Of a stretch of DNA of 64,000 nucleotides, positions 20,201-27,361 are shown in pieces. The DNA comes from Actinomadura spongiicola (GTDB lineage: Bacteria > Actinomycetota > Actinomycetes > Streptosporangiales > Streptosporangiaceae). The translations under genes and the position numbers were made by a program. Position 1 is the stretch's first letter, and each line of letters opens with the position of its first letter. Where the stretch lies: positions 558,001-622,000 of the forward strand of contig NZ_QVNQ01000002.1 in NCBI RefSeq assembly GCF_003432485.1. Direction: 5' to 3'. The notes under the pieces were generated by a model. That model did no database searches. It was given only the letters and a program-made list of their open reading frames with translations, and was not told the DNA's origin.

Positions 20201-20593
20201 GGTTGGCCGGAACTTGACAGCAAGGGCCGGTCGACCAACCCCTGGCTTCCTGAAACAAGGCAGCATAAGTACGCGCGGTGTCACCTTATCGCGCAGCAGT
20301 TGGGTGGTGATGGAACTAACCCGAATAACCTTGTTACCTGTATGCAGTCCCCCGTGAATAGCCCAGTGATGAGTGGACTTGAGGGACAGGTCGCGAGGGC
20401 TGTGGAGAGCGGCCAGCAGGTCGGTTACTGGGTGAGTCCAATATATCGGCGCGGAAACACTAAGCCGGACAAGATTCGGCTAACGGCCATCGGTAGGTAC
20501 AAGGACGGCCGGCCGGGAATCAATCTGGACAGATGTCTCATCAATAGGATGAACCCACCAGGAAGAGTGAATCTTAGTGGCGGATTTTGCTGA
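11204..20593 (+). CDS. Rhs/YD-repeat polymorphic toxin with C-terminal endonuclease-like domain
   Basis: The 3,129-residue surface or secreted protein starts (ATG 11204, behind GGGAGTGGGAC) with an N-terminal hydrophobic segment (IALVLVLSLVATL). It continues with DNRLRE-like and beta-sandwich modules, a DUF6531-type Rhs start (about 770-870, VTTVGPELTVERTYNSLDPRRNS), and a LamG-like insert (about 980-1210, SYWRLGEDEG, LTVEVWFKN, GKWHHAVLS). Then come some 60 YD repeats (YDxxGR/N, TYxYD) forming the Rhs shell. The core motif GYQGDWTDPASGQVNMAARW and YDP...FLSRD ends near residue 2640. The variable tail passes through a Tyr/Arg/Ala helix to residues about 2960-3129, where ARCHLIAQQLGGDG and NPNNLVTC resemble the HLIA/QLGG/NLV signature of Endonuclease_NS_2 (DNA/RNA non-specific nucleases). 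The next gene overlaps by 17 bases and looks like its immunity protein. Confidence 0.92.
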   Translation: MTRPKRLIIGGRTRRTGRPSTVFRAIALVLVLSLVATLDSSGHDALSAWRDLPDPHGPKQSWGSAKGRGGDIAVPGRNRTEPKSLRSRYPLATSTRSPRPPRNVAALVAPPTPNPGKVSGFDAATSRELPERRDAHARTYVNTDGTESTEFSSRPIHYRRPDGSWAPVDPRLVPVGGKVGADGAPAQGWRNAADSVDIRLAPTANGAPVVRLGIGGGQEIGYALQGAGASSGRAEERGVTYPDVRPHTDLRIDVGSGRVKETLVLRSPQAPGTFVFPLMLKGLTAHVTGDQVVFVDASGQTKAVVPAGSMTDSAAEPATSTKVSYSLVSVGGRPALQVTADPEWLADPARVFPVDVDPSVEINAASTSLTVNDSGQVDGGQTLTIGSRSAAYLGFPGLSARLRYHKIFGATLWMVNHDSSTCRSRPVSVRPVTEAWEGRTGLDYPGPSVGGALARKSFSYGHIEFGATRSKCPTKPVTFNLGKGGRDLVQRWVNGSQPNYGLSVRDESSDGSGAKKFTGHDTKNPPRLIVTHSPYNASYAITDPVPDPPVTQAQSGKVKVRVTNTGAETWTPSTYYLAYRVYDGKGKLITQQRSASLPGNVVRGDRATLDAVIKPLKPGTYSIDFTMVRKGGPVFTDEQVPPIRLRIQIIDIAPVLQELYPPNGYQAPTLTPQLWATAVDLDAPPGTSLSYKYEICEKAPDDKPVNCWDSGYVPTYAWTVPAGRLSWSKTYLWRVFVKDAGNEVPSPRVMLQTAIPQPEITAQLAQGQDREFEPSSGNYSTSAIDASVTTVGPELTVERTYNSLDPRRNSLFGAGWATRFDMRLTEDGDGSGNVVVGYPDGQQVRYGKNPDGTYVPPMGRQATLTVEPGKWKLTDKTGSTFEFVNGRLTSITDASSHAVRLTYDPLTGKLAKATAAGGRELTFTWSGGHVASVSTAPVDGTPLTWNYTYTGDLLTRVCGPASRCTTYDYSPGSHYRTTVLDDRPESYWRLGEDEGVGASSQVAVNLGKDGATYKNVTLEAAGALAGTDNTAAGFNGSSSQVQLPGGAVKKSRDLTVEVWFKNNATGSGGPLIGYQDKPLDSASGVGVPALYTGTDGKLHGQFWSGGPISPMSSTKIVNDGKWHHAVLSAMGSTQTLYVDGQRVATLTGQTPNHLALTHNQIGAAFASTPSSWPGWGTAQRRFYNGTIDDVAIYHHPLGPEQVAAHYAQALTAADQLTKITLPSGRTASEVEYDTDQDRVSQYTDGNGGTWRIKTPIVYGGAADLRRAVEVRDPADRPYLYETDALTGQMIRVGIPMGLDVRDEDKQPATPTATPSPTPTYVCTTPDPGDPSFCTDLPGNSGGVPDWMGVTLAGMGIRTFAYDDSRNPTAITNENGDSVKLTYDTRGNILTRTTCRTKDVCHTAYYTFPAVTDPSDPRNDKPIEHRDGRSTSATDNRYKTSYTYTTTGDLKVQTNPQGGGQVSYTYTNGTEAAVGGGTTPSGLIRTETDPRGAITRYAYTSAGDLAQVTDPSGLVTRYSYDAIGRRKTVTETSDSVPAGVTTYYGYDEWSNLTSVTQPVTSNAVTNAAQQQRTDYTYDADGNLTKTQISDTNGGEPRVTSYAYDDYNLVERVTDAHGHETGYDYDRFGNLTAMVDAVGNRYEYAYTARNMLAEVRLRDFDGDPDGAPELGDHLVVEARAYDYAGRLVATTDAMGRRTEFTYYGDDLPKSATLKNFRNPDGTKRDFVLSTVEYDGAGNPTKLVTGNGKNTVQNVYDNVGRLQSSTLDPTGLARRTTYRYDVGGNLTQETVNGTPSNVPWTTPVEGQTTAYTYDAPGRVTQRTITDGTAAQVTSFTYDQRDLITSVTDPRGNAEGANKAAYTTTYKYDEIGRLTTVTSPPVAAEAGGSTPTVTRPETVTGFNAFGEPTESKDPLGNIARTEYDRLGQPVKEIAPTYTPPGSAAPLTPTTTTFYDPIGQIEKITDPRQNEARYTYDRLGRLQELDAPGKTNDDRSKWKYTYTRTGEVLSVTDPNGARDEATYDDLGRTVTATEIERIPAPAAYTTRTTYDDAGNLLTTISPTGARTTATYDSAHQLVKTVGPPGTVSEFGYDALGRQIRTSDGLGRTGKLEYDTFGRLVGSADLKPDGTEARRTSYRYDLAGNLTRSTDPLNHTRTFTYDALNRLTEQAEPVTDTKSITTTFGYDAAGNRTRFTDGRGNDTVYTVNPLGLPESIIEPSTTAHPNPAQRTWINTYDVAGNPVKVTAPGGVVRERTFDAAGRLLTESGSGAAPTTARRYGYDNTGRLIKANAPSGDNTYTYNDRGLLTSADGPSGTATWSYNEDGQPTTRSDTAGTAHFGYLHGRLASVREGLTGTTQTLGYNAAGQPNKIDYGAGRVRTAAYDDLGRIANDTLKNGQGAVVASLAYTYDDNDQTTSKTTTGTAGAAEDTYGYDHAGRLTSWTRGGTTTRYEWDDSGNRIKAGDTAATFDERNRRITDGTVTSTYTPRGTLASKQAPGAPATTYTFDAFDRLVAFGSTAYTYDGLDRIATRDDTTFTYAGLGTDPVADGLTRYARGPSDEPLATARGLDTRVLLSDKHDDVFGTFDPNAALTTLTDSVSYDPFGAPTATTGTKPGIGYQGDWTDPASGQVNMAARWYDPSTGSFLSRDDWTLDPTSTSANANRYTYANGNPNDNTDPTGHWAVAAVGAGLLLGRAGYAGYRSYRAWRAYRAYAAASAITVGGGTAGYVGLRSLRPYGGLPTWLFPGIRCALAPCLSGGGVRPAGGSSGGRGQGASYVPRRGSPYVPAVGGLSAAQQAAIARAQAIARARARTAAAKRRAAEDARNNARVISPTLRKPSYADPDSRISTKPSRMPTRATAHNAVRDTAQSLRNIRANAVSEAGSIVGQVSLTGFAPPRALPVQIPSGVGEGPPPASTVTPPNPQNNFVLIPLSPVGSSPPVTRPVTEEGSGSGHGTSSRDDDDGCRSIKDYGKFDSHGYHSGAYAKFCSPTDLKGGSLAEPEIRPPGWPELDSKGRSTNPWLPETRQHKYARCHLIAQQLGGDGTNPNNLVTCMQSPVNSPVMSGLEGQVARAVESGQQVGYWVSPIYRRGNTKPDKIRLTAIGRYKDGRPGINLDRCLINRMNPPGRVNLSGGFC

Positions 20594-21137
20594 CCTCGAG
20601 CAATTGGTCGGTGCAGTGCAGTTCAGTGGGCCGGACGTGCAGTGGGCAGAGCTTGAAAGTGCGGCCGGTCTACGGTTTCCGGACGATTACAAACGTATTT
20701 TCCAGAAGTATCCTGACCTTGAATTTGATCGATTCTTGCGTGTTTCCCATCCTGGAGGGGATGTGCAAGGATTCCTGGCTGGGGTCAACTGTGCGTTGGA
20801 CTCGCTGCGTTACCTGGCCGCCGAAAGCGATCGAATACTCCTGGTGGATGACTTCGGAAATGAGAAGCTTGTGCCGCGCATGCCGATTTTTCCCGATGCT
20901 GGCGGACTGTTCCATTGGGGTGGTACGCAAAACGGCGACTATTGTCTCTGGTTGACCTCTGACCCCGATCCAAATAGATGGCCAATCCTGATCACGGATG
21001 ATACTAAGTATTGGCGTTATGAAGGTGGAATCGTCGACTTCTTGGTCGGTGTAATGCGGCGAGATATTCGCTGCCCGGCGTTTCCTTCGGGTTTTCCGTC
21101 GAGTCTACGGGTAGATCAGTTCCAAGTGCTGCACTAG
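20577..21137 (+). CDS. SMI1/KNR4 (SUKH)-type immunity protein
   Basis: The 186-residue cytoplasmic protein has the SUKH pattern: an N-terminal W-A-E-L-E helix, LRFPDDYKRIFQKYPDLEFDRFLRV, then strands around RILLVDDFGNEKLVPRMPIF and GGLFHWGGTQNGDYCLWLT, and a final helix GGIVDFLVGVM. SUKH proteins neutralise nuclease toxins of polymorphic systems by direct binding. GTG 20577 lies 17 bases inside the toxin gene, so toxin and immunity protein are made together. Base composition is visibly less G/C-rich than in surrounding genes, as is typical of exchangeable toxin-immunity cassettes. An F/W-rich C-tail may contact the nuclease. No signal peptide, as expected for an immunity protein. Confidence 0.8.
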   Translation: MADFADLEQLVGAVQFSGPDVQWAELESAAGLRFPDDYKRIFQKYPDLEFDRFLRVSHPGGDVQGFLAGVNCALDSLRYLAAESDRILLVDDFGNEKLVPRMPIFPDAGGLFHWGGTQNGDYCLWLTSDPDPNRWPILITDDTKYWRYEGGIVDFLVGVMRRDIRCPAFPSGFPSSLRVDQFQVLH

Positions 21138-21411
21138 ACGCGAGTATCGTGGTGAAATTCGAGTTTTCCTAGCCTGGCGGCCGAGCGCTCAGGCGAGGCG
21201 GATTCTGAGGTTGTCGCGGGAAAGAAGGGACGCTCGGCTCGCCACATGGATCATCATACGTCCGCAGAAGTGCGGCGTCTTTGAGGTGGAGCGGGTGGCG
21301 GCGTGGGACGCCTCAGTGGGGGAGTGTCTGCCCGTCATGTAGTGGCTTGGGAGAGCCATCGGACTGTCCTCTCGCCGCGCACCTTAGCGATACGCGTGTT
21401 GGCGGCTCAGG
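21138..21411. other. Intergenic stretch with no gene seen
   Basis: About 270 bases between the immunity gene and the stop of the convergent phosphotransferase. I see no coding sequence with RBS, no clear hairpin and no orphan toxin-tail relic, which sometimes follow Rhs genes. Confidence 0.5.
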
Positions 21412-22407
21412 TCAGCTGGAGTTTGTTGTCGCAGGGGTGGTATTGGGGTGGGGAGAGGTTTCTGAGCGGTAGGTGTCGATTTTGGTGTTGAGGGTCTTGA
21501 GGGTGCGGGTGTAGTCGCGGGCGGCCAGCCAGAACTTGTAGATGATGATGAGTTCGAAGGCGAGGAGGCCCGCGGCGCTGACGGCGACGACGGGGATGAT
21601 GGCGCCGGAGACGACGGTGGCGATGAGGGGGGCGACGATGAAGACGCCCATCTGGAACTCGATGCCGCTGAACAGGTGGGGGCGGATGCGGCCGCTCCGC
21701 AGCACGTTGCGGACCCGGATGTACCAGGGGAAGCGCTGGTAGAAGCCCTGCTGGAGGGCCGCGTTTGCGGGGTCGTCGCCGAGGACGCGGTCCTCCATGT
21801 CGGCGTCGCCGGCCAGGTCCTCGGCGCGGTCGAAGTCGTCGTCGAGGACCTCGCCGTTGGCGCGGCGGGCGGCGAGTTCGAGGGTGCGGGCCTCCTCGCG
21901 GGCGGCGAGGAGGTTGCGGCGCATCTCGGCGCGGACCTTGTAGATCTCAAGCGCGTCCATGTAGCGGAGCATGTCCAGGAAGACGACGGCTAGAGCGGTC
22001 CAGAGGTAGGCCGTGTTGCCGGTCGCGTGGTACTGGCCGCCCATCAGGGCGATCGCGCAGGCGAGGACGCGGACGCGGTCGAAGATGTAGTCCAGCCAGG
22101 CGCCGAACACCGAGCCGGTGCCCTTCAGCCGGGCGATCTTGCCGTCCATGCAGTCGAGGGTGAACGACAGGTGGTAGAGCAGCGCGCCGGCGAGCAGCCA
22201 GGGCCAGGACGCCTGGGTGAAGCACGCGCCCGCGGCCAGGCCGAGGACGAGGGCGCCGACGGTGAGCTGGTTCGGGGTGACGCGCGTCCGGTTAGCGGTG
22301 ATCTTGACCAGTCGGGACGCGAGCGGATCGACCAGGAGTACCGTCCACCAGGCGTCACGCGCCTTGTACGTCCGTTGCCGAACGTCGTCGAGCGTGAAGT
22401 TCGCCAT
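21412..22407 (-). CDS. CDP-alcohol phosphatidyltransferase family membrane protein
   Basis: The 331-residue membrane enzyme carries the CDP-alcohol signature DG-KI-AR-x8-G-x3-D-x3-D at about residues 97-119 (CMDGKIARLKG, then FGAWLDYIFDR). There are four membrane helices around the motif and two more near the C-terminus. The middle is a charged insert with DDDFDRAEDLAGDADMED, probably cytoplasmic, which ordinary phospholipid synthases lack. ATG 22407 follows AAAGGG; the upstream frame is non-coding. The family swaps CMP from a CDP-alcohol for another alcohol. Placed at the start of a teichoic-acid-like locus, it may build a phosphoalcohol lipid or glycan precursor rather than bulk phospholipid. 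The exact substrates are unknown. Confidence 0.85.
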   Translation of the reverse strand: MANFTLDDVRQRTYKARDAWWTVLLVDPLASRLVKITANRTRVTPNQLTVGALVLGLAAGACFTQASWPWLLAGALLYHLSFTLDCMDGKIARLKGTGSVFGAWLDYIFDRVRVLACAIALMGGQYHATGNTAYLWTALAVVFLDMLRYMDALEIYKVRAEMRRNLLAAREEARTLELAARRANGEVLDDDFDRAEDLAGDADMEDRVLGDDPANAALQQGFYQRFPWYIRVRNVLRSGRIRPHLFSGIEFQMGVFIVAPLIATVVSGAIIPVVAVSAAGLLAFELIIIYKFWLAARDYTRTLKTLNTKIDTYRSETSPHPNTTPATTNSS

Positions 22408-22483
22408 GGAGTGCCCTTTCGTCATCGGAAGCCGTCCGATGGTATCGCTGTCCGGTTGCGGCCTCAGGGATTGTCGTCGAGTC

Positions 22484-23977
22484 GTGACTGTGCGCGGGTT
22501 GTTCGTCGTTACGGCGGGTAGCGCTTTGGGGGTGCGTTCCCGGCCCATCCTGATTCATCTGCCGTTCGCCTGCTTGATGGCGGTGGCGGTGGTGGTGCGG
22601 GTCGTCGCGGTCAAGGGCTATCCCTCGCCGCTGTGGTTCGGTGACTCGCCGGGGTACCTTACGGCGGCGATCGAGCTGCGGCCCAGCAAGACGCGGCCGT
22701 CCGGGTACTCGTTGTTGCTGTGGGCGCTCAAGCCGTTCCACAGTTTCACGCTGCTGGTGTCGGTGCAGCACGTCATCGGGCTGCTCATGGGAGTGCTCGT
22801 CTATTTGTTGGTGTGGCGTGTCGCGCGGGTGGCGTGGTTCGGGGCGTTGTTGGCCGTTCCGGTGCTTCTGCCGGTGCATCAGGTCGCGCTTGAACACATG
22901 CTCATGTCGGACTCGTTGTTCGCCTTCCTGCTGCTGGCGGCGGTGGCGGCGGTGCTGTGGCGGCGCCGGACGACCTGGTGGCTGGGAGCCCTGGCCGGGC
23001 TGTTCACGGGTTTCGCGGCCGTCACCAGGGCGGCGGGCCTGCCGTTGATCGTGGTGATCCTCGTGGCGATGGTGGTGCGGGGCGCGGGGTGGCGTGTCGG
23101 CGTCGCGGCGGTGGCGTTCGCGGTGCCGGTCGGTGGCTATGTGGTCTGGTTCCATTCCGCTTACGGGGAGTTCAGGATGGCCAAGGCCGAACAGGTCTGG
23201 CTGTACGGGCGGACCGCCACGTTCGCGGACTGTCGGGTCATCAAACCGCGTCCCGAGCTGAAGATCATGTGTCCGGAGCGCAGCAACCCGCGGGTGTCGC
23301 GGCCGTTCGCCGCCCTGTGGACGGGCGATTCCCCGTTCCGCGACGTTCCCGGCTGGATTCATGGGGAGCGGGGCAACGCGCTCGCGGGCGAGTTCGCGCG
23401 GGAGGCGATCAAGGCGCAGCCCGGCGACTATGCGAAGGTCGTCGTCCACGACACCCTGCGGGCGTTCGAGTGGCGGCGGGTGGCCTACCCGACGCCGTGG
23501 ACGTGGCGGCAGTACGAGTTCCCCGAGGGTGAGGCGTGGAGCTACGAGCAGGCGACGATCGCGGGGGAGTACGGGCCGGGAGGCAGGACGAAGGTCGTCG
23601 ATCCTTGGTCGGCGTGGGTTCTGAAGTACCAGGAGCGTGTCGTTCTGCCGGGGACCGTTCTCGGGGTTCTGTTGCTCGGGGGGCTTGGTGGTGTGTTGCT
23701 GCACGTTCGGTCTGAGGGGCGGTGGCGGGTGAAGGGCGCCGTCTGGGACTGGACGACGGGTGCCCTGCTGCCATGGGGGACATGTCTGGCGTTGCTGGTC
23801 ATTCCGGCGGCGACCGCCGACTTCGACTACCGGTACGTACAACCCGCTGTTCCGTTCGCGTGTGTGGCGCTCGCGTTCGCGCTGTTTCAGGGGGACGTCC
23901 CGAAGACCCGGTCGACGGTACGGGACGCGGCCTTGCCGTCGTCGAGCGGGCAGAACCGGGCGGCGAAGTCGCGGTAG
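22484..23977 (+). CDS. GT-C family membrane glycosyltransferase-like protein
   Basis: About 497 residues, with around nine membrane helices in the first 280 and last 100 residues. An early extracytoplasmic loop carries YPSPLWFGDSPGYLTAA, where the Asp-Ser pair matches the acidic catalytic position of GT39/GT83-like mannosyl/arabinosyl transferases, and VALEHMLMSDSLFAFLLL matches the next conserved loop. A long outer domain (about 290-430) with two Cys (ADCRVIK, KIMCPERS) precedes the final helices. It probably transfers a lipid-linked sugar outside the membrane. Several GTG codons could start it; I chose 22484, divergent from the CDP-alcohol enzyme. The 3' end overlaps the convergent polymerase gene by 91 bases. 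Confidence 0.75.
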   Translation: MTVRGLFVVTAGSALGVRSRPILIHLPFACLMAVAVVVRVVAVKGYPSPLWFGDSPGYLTAAIELRPSKTRPSGYSLLLWALKPFHSFTLLVSVQHVIGLLMGVLVYLLVWRVARVAWFGALLAVPVLLPVHQVALEHMLMSDSLFAFLLLAAVAAVLWRRRTTWWLGALAGLFTGFAAVTRAAGLPLIVVILVAMVVRGAGWRVGVAAVAFAVPVGGYVVWFHSAYGEFRMAKAEQVWLYGRTATFADCRVIKPRPELKIMCPERSNPRVSRPFAALWTGDSPFRDVPGWIHGERGNALAGEFAREAIKAQPGDYAKVVVHDTLRAFEWRRVAYPTPWTWRQYEFPEGEAWSYEQATIAGEYGPGGRTKVVDPWSAWVLKYQERVVLPGTVLGVLLLGGLGGVLLHVRSEGRWRVKGAVWDWTTGALLPWGTCLALLVIPAATADFDYRYVQPAVPFACVALAFALFQGDVPKTRSTVRDAALPSSSGQNRAAKSR

Positions 23978-26900
23978 CGGTCACGGTGACCGGCGGTCGC
24001 CGCGTCCACGTCGCGGATCGCGTCGATCAGGTCGTCGGACGTCTCCACCAGCGGCCCCGGCGACTCGGCCTCGAAGTCGAAGTAGAAGCCGCGGAGCCGA
24101 TCGCGGTAGTCGGCCAGGTCGTAGGTGAAGAACAGCATCGGACGGCCGGTGTTGGCGTAATCGAACATCACCGACGAGTAGTCGCTGACCAGCATGTCGG
24201 AGATGAGGTACAGCTCCGTGATGTCGGGGTACAGCGACACGTCCCGGACGAAACCGTGCTCGTCCTCGGTGACGCCGTCGACCACGTTGGTGTGCAGCCG
24301 GACGAGGAGAACGTGGTCGTCGCCGAGGGCGGCGCGGGCGCGTTCCAGGTCGAGGCGCAGGTCGAACCGGTACCGGCCGCGGCTGTAGTACTGGTCGTCG
24401 CGCCACGTAGGCGCGTAGAGGACGACCCGTTTCCCCTCGGGGATGCCGAGGCGTGCCTTGACCTTCGCGGCGACGGCGGCGGCGTCGGGGCTGTGCAGCA
24501 GGTCGTTGCGCGGATAACCGACCTCCAGGATCTCGCCGTCGAATCCGAACGCCCGGCGGAAGATGGCCGTGCTGAACGGGTTCGGGGAGAGGAGATGCGA
24601 CCACTCGGGGACCGTCGGCCCGGTCGACTTCGGTTGGAGCGCCTTCTTCATCCCGGGCGTGTAGGCGAAGTGCACCTCCCTGATGTCCTTGCCGATCTTC
24701 TTCAGCGGGGTTCCGTGCCAGGTCTGGAGGACGACCTGGTCAGGGTGGCGCCGGAACGCGTCACCGAGCCGGTGGTTCGTCACGATGAAACGGGACGTGG
24801 CGAGCGCCTCGTTCCACTCCCTGCCGTTCAGCCGGACGGCCCGCAGGCTGTTCGGCAGCTCCACCTGCGCGTCGTTGACCACCCACAACTGTTCGAGGTC
24901 CGTGCCCCGGCGGAGCAGCTCCCGATGAATCGCCTTGGGGCTGTCGGAGTACTGCCGTCCGCTGAAGCAGGAGAACAACACGGCGTCACGCAACCCGGTG
25001 CGGGCCACACGGCGACGGGCCTCCTCCCGGTACCTCGGGCCGGCGCTCTTCTCCTCCCGGGACACGTCGCCGGTCACCGACAGGGTGAGGCGCCCGTCGC
25101 GTCCCTCCAACGCGTAGCCGCGCCGCGCCGCCTCCAACGGCTCCGGCAGGTGCCGCTGCGCGTGCGGGGACAGCCGGACGGTCAGCGCCCGGCCGCCCGG
25201 CGGTCGGAACAGCACGTCCCACCGGCCCGGACGCAGCGGCAGGACGCCCGCGACTCCCGGCACGGCCGCCACCGGCACCTCCGCCCGCAGGACGCCCGAC
25301 GACGGGTCGGCGACGAGGTCGAACGCGTGCTCCCTGCGGCGGCCGCGGCCGCGCAGCACGATCTGCCCGCCGCCGTGGGCGGGGTGCGTCGCGGTGACCA
25401 GGAGCGCACCGTCGGGGCGCCAGGTGCAGTCGCCGACGACGAGCCGGGTCGTGGTGCGACGAACCCGCAGGTAGCCGCTCGGGCCGCGGCCCGCCATGAC
25501 CTCCAGCGCGCCGAACGTCCGCTCGGCGTCGTCGACACCCTCCGCGAGGACCAGCGGACGCCCGCCGATCGACACCGTCCAGTCGCGGGTGTCGTCGATC
25601 CGCTCGGGTGGGATATGGGCGCCTTCGAGGGACGCCGGGACGATCCGTGCCGTGAACCCGCTCTCGGTCGCGGTCACCGGGACGTGGACACGGTCATCAC
25701 CGAGCGTCAGTTCCAGGTCGGCGGGCGCCTTCCCGGGGGCCGTCACCTCGACGACGAGCGCGTCGCCGTCCCAGCGCAGCGCGGTCGCCTTCGCGTGGAC
25801 CTTCTCGACCTTCACGACGAGACGGTCGTCCTCGATCAGCGGAACGACACGGACGTCGTCCGCGACATACCGGTACGGCGGATGCGCGCCGCTGCCGGAG
25901 CCGCCGCCGCGCAGCGGGCCGCGCCGGAGCACGCCCGCGTTGAACACCGACGCCTGGACTTCCCACGCGCCCTCGACCCAGCGGCCGTGGTCGCGGAGCC
26001 GGGTCACGTCCACCCCGAACTCGAAACCGGCGAATCCGGAGGTCTTGCCGGGCCTCGGCGTCTGCCGGGCCCGCAGGACGATCCTTCTCCGACCCGACCG
26101 GAGCGTCATCGTCTTCACCGACGTCCACCGGCGGCGCATGCTGACGGCGTTGATGTAGGCCTCACCGGTGACGGTGAGCCGGTCGCCCTCCCAGGTCACA
26201 GCGTGGACGCGGCCCCGCAGCCTGACCTCCCCGCGGGCCCGGTACACGTCGCGGGGCACGCCGAGCGAGGAGTCCTTCCAGTACGGGTACACGACGTACC
26301 GGCGCACCGGGTCACGGACGATCGACGGCGACGCCTTCCCCCGCTCGTACCGGACGACCTTCACCAGCTCGGTCGTGTGTCCCGTGGCAGCGAGATGCCA
26401 CTTCAGCCGGGTCAGGGCGGACACGGCGGCGAACACCTTCGCGGGCACCTCGGACGCGAACGCGGCGGCCTGCGCGACGACCTGGTCGCGTTCCTCGGCT
26501 GGCAGGTCCGGCAGCGCGTCCAGGAACACGCGCAGTTCCTCGGCGACGGCGAGGCGCTGAAGCCGCCGCAGTGACCTGGTGTGGCCCATGCCGTCGAGCC
26601 AGGCCGTGGCGAGGGCGACGGCGCCGAACCCGTCCGCGATCTCCTGCGGCTCCGTCGTCACCGGGAACCGGCGGCCCCGGCGGTGCAGCACGACGTCCGG
26701 CACCACGTCGACCGCCGTGGCCAGATGCAGGGCCTGGACGGTCACGGGCAGGTCCTCGTACCGGCCGACGTCGGGGAACCGCAGATCGTGCGCCGTCCAG
26801 AACGACCGCCGGAACAGTTTGCCGGACACGCGCCGGTCACCGATCAGCTCCGGGGTGCGCCGCAGGTCGGTGCCGGTGACGGGCGCCACGGCGCCCTTAC

Positions 26901-27288
26901 GCGGCCGCCACTGCGACACCTGGCCCGTCCATCTGCGCACGGCGTCGCGGCCGACCGCGACGTCCGACCCGGACCGGTCCAGCGCCGACAGAAGAGCCGC
27001 GGCGGCGTGCCCCGGAAGCTCGTCGCCGCCGTCGACGAACAGCAGGAACGCGCCGGTGGCCGCGGCGACGCCGAGATCGCGTGCCGCGCCCCGGCTCGGC
27101 GCGCCCTCCCGGACGATTCGGAACCGGTCGTCGGGAAGGGCGGCCGTGGCGGTGGCGCCGGTGCCGTCGTCCAGGACGAGCACTTCCAACGCGTCGTGCG
27201 ACTGGGCGGCGAGCGACTCCAGGGTGGCGGGCAGGGAGTCCCCGGCTCCATGGGAGAGCACGATGACGCTGATCCTGCTGGCGGACAA
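23887..27288 (-). CDS. Bifunctional GT2 glycosyltransferase / TagF-like CDP-glycerol glycerophosphotransferase
   Basis: The 1,133-residue protein starts with a GT-A glycosyltransferase (1-220; VIVLSHGAGDSLPATLESLAAQ, LEVLVLDDGTG, LLFVDGGDELPG as DxD-like site). A helical linker follows, then a beta-rich central region (about 370-740). The C-terminal polymerase (about 750-1,133) has the TagF/TarL signatures: LFSCFSGRQYSDSPKAI, VVLQTWHGTPLKKIGKDI, GYPRNDLL, VLYAPTWRDD and SDMLVSDYSSVMFDYANTGRP. TagF-type enzymes polymerise glycerol- or ribitol-phosphate from the CDP-alcohol at the membrane. Fusion to a GT2 suggests a teichoic acid with sugar inside or on the repeat. It lies upstream of a second, shorter fusion of the same type with a 73-base gap between them. 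Note the WHGT His and DYSS motif are intact. Confidence 0.9.
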   Translation of the reverse strand: MSASRISVIVLSHGAGDSLPATLESLAAQSHDALEVLVLDDGTGATATAALPDDRFRIVREGAPSRGAARDLGVAAATGAFLLFVDGGDELPGHAAAALLSALDRSGSDVAVGRDAVRRWTGQVSQWRPRKGAVAPVTGTDLRRTPELIGDRRVSGKLFRRSFWTAHDLRFPDVGRYEDLPVTVQALHLATAVDVVPDVVLHRRGRRFPVTTEPQEIADGFGAVALATAWLDGMGHTRSLRRLQRLAVAEELRVFLDALPDLPAEERDQVVAQAAAFASEVPAKVFAAVSALTRLKWHLAATGHTTELVKVVRYERGKASPSIVRDPVRRYVVYPYWKDSSLGVPRDVYRARGEVRLRGRVHAVTWEGDRLTVTGEAYINAVSMRRRWTSVKTMTLRSGRRRIVLRARQTPRPGKTSGFAGFEFGVDVTRLRDHGRWVEGAWEVQASVFNAGVLRRGPLRGGGSGSGAHPPYRYVADDVRVVPLIEDDRLVVKVEKVHAKATALRWDGDALVVEVTAPGKAPADLELTLGDDRVHVPVTATESGFTARIVPASLEGAHIPPERIDDTRDWTVSIGGRPLVLAEGVDDAERTFGALEVMAGRGPSGYLRVRRTTTRLVVGDCTWRPDGALLVTATHPAHGGGQIVLRGRGRRREHAFDLVADPSSGVLRAEVPVAAVPGVAGVLPLRPGRWDVLFRPPGGRALTVRLSPHAQRHLPEPLEAARRGYALEGRDGRLTLSVTGDVSREEKSAGPRYREEARRRVARTGLRDAVLFSCFSGRQYSDSPKAIHRELLRRGTDLEQLWVVNDAQVELPNSLRAVRLNGREWNEALATSRFIVTNHRLGDAFRRHPDQVVLQTWHGTPLKKIGKDIREVHFAYTPGMKKALQPKSTGPTVPEWSHLLSPNPFSTAIFRRAFGFDGEILEVGYPRNDLLHSPDAAAVAAKVKARLGIPEGKRVVLYAPTWRDDQYYSRGRYRFDLRLDLERARAALGDDHVLLVRLHTNVVDGVTEDEHGFVRDVSLYPDITELYLISDMLVSDYSSVMFDYANTGRPMLFFTYDLADYRDRLRGFYFDFEAESPGPLVETSDDLIDAIRDVDAATAGHRDRYRDFAARFCPLDDGKAASRTVDRVFGTSP

Positions 27289-27361
27289 GGGGGCCCACTC
27301 CTTCGCTGCGTGCGCCGGGCCTTCGACCCGGGATGTCTTGCCGGACGCCGAGCGCCGCGCG

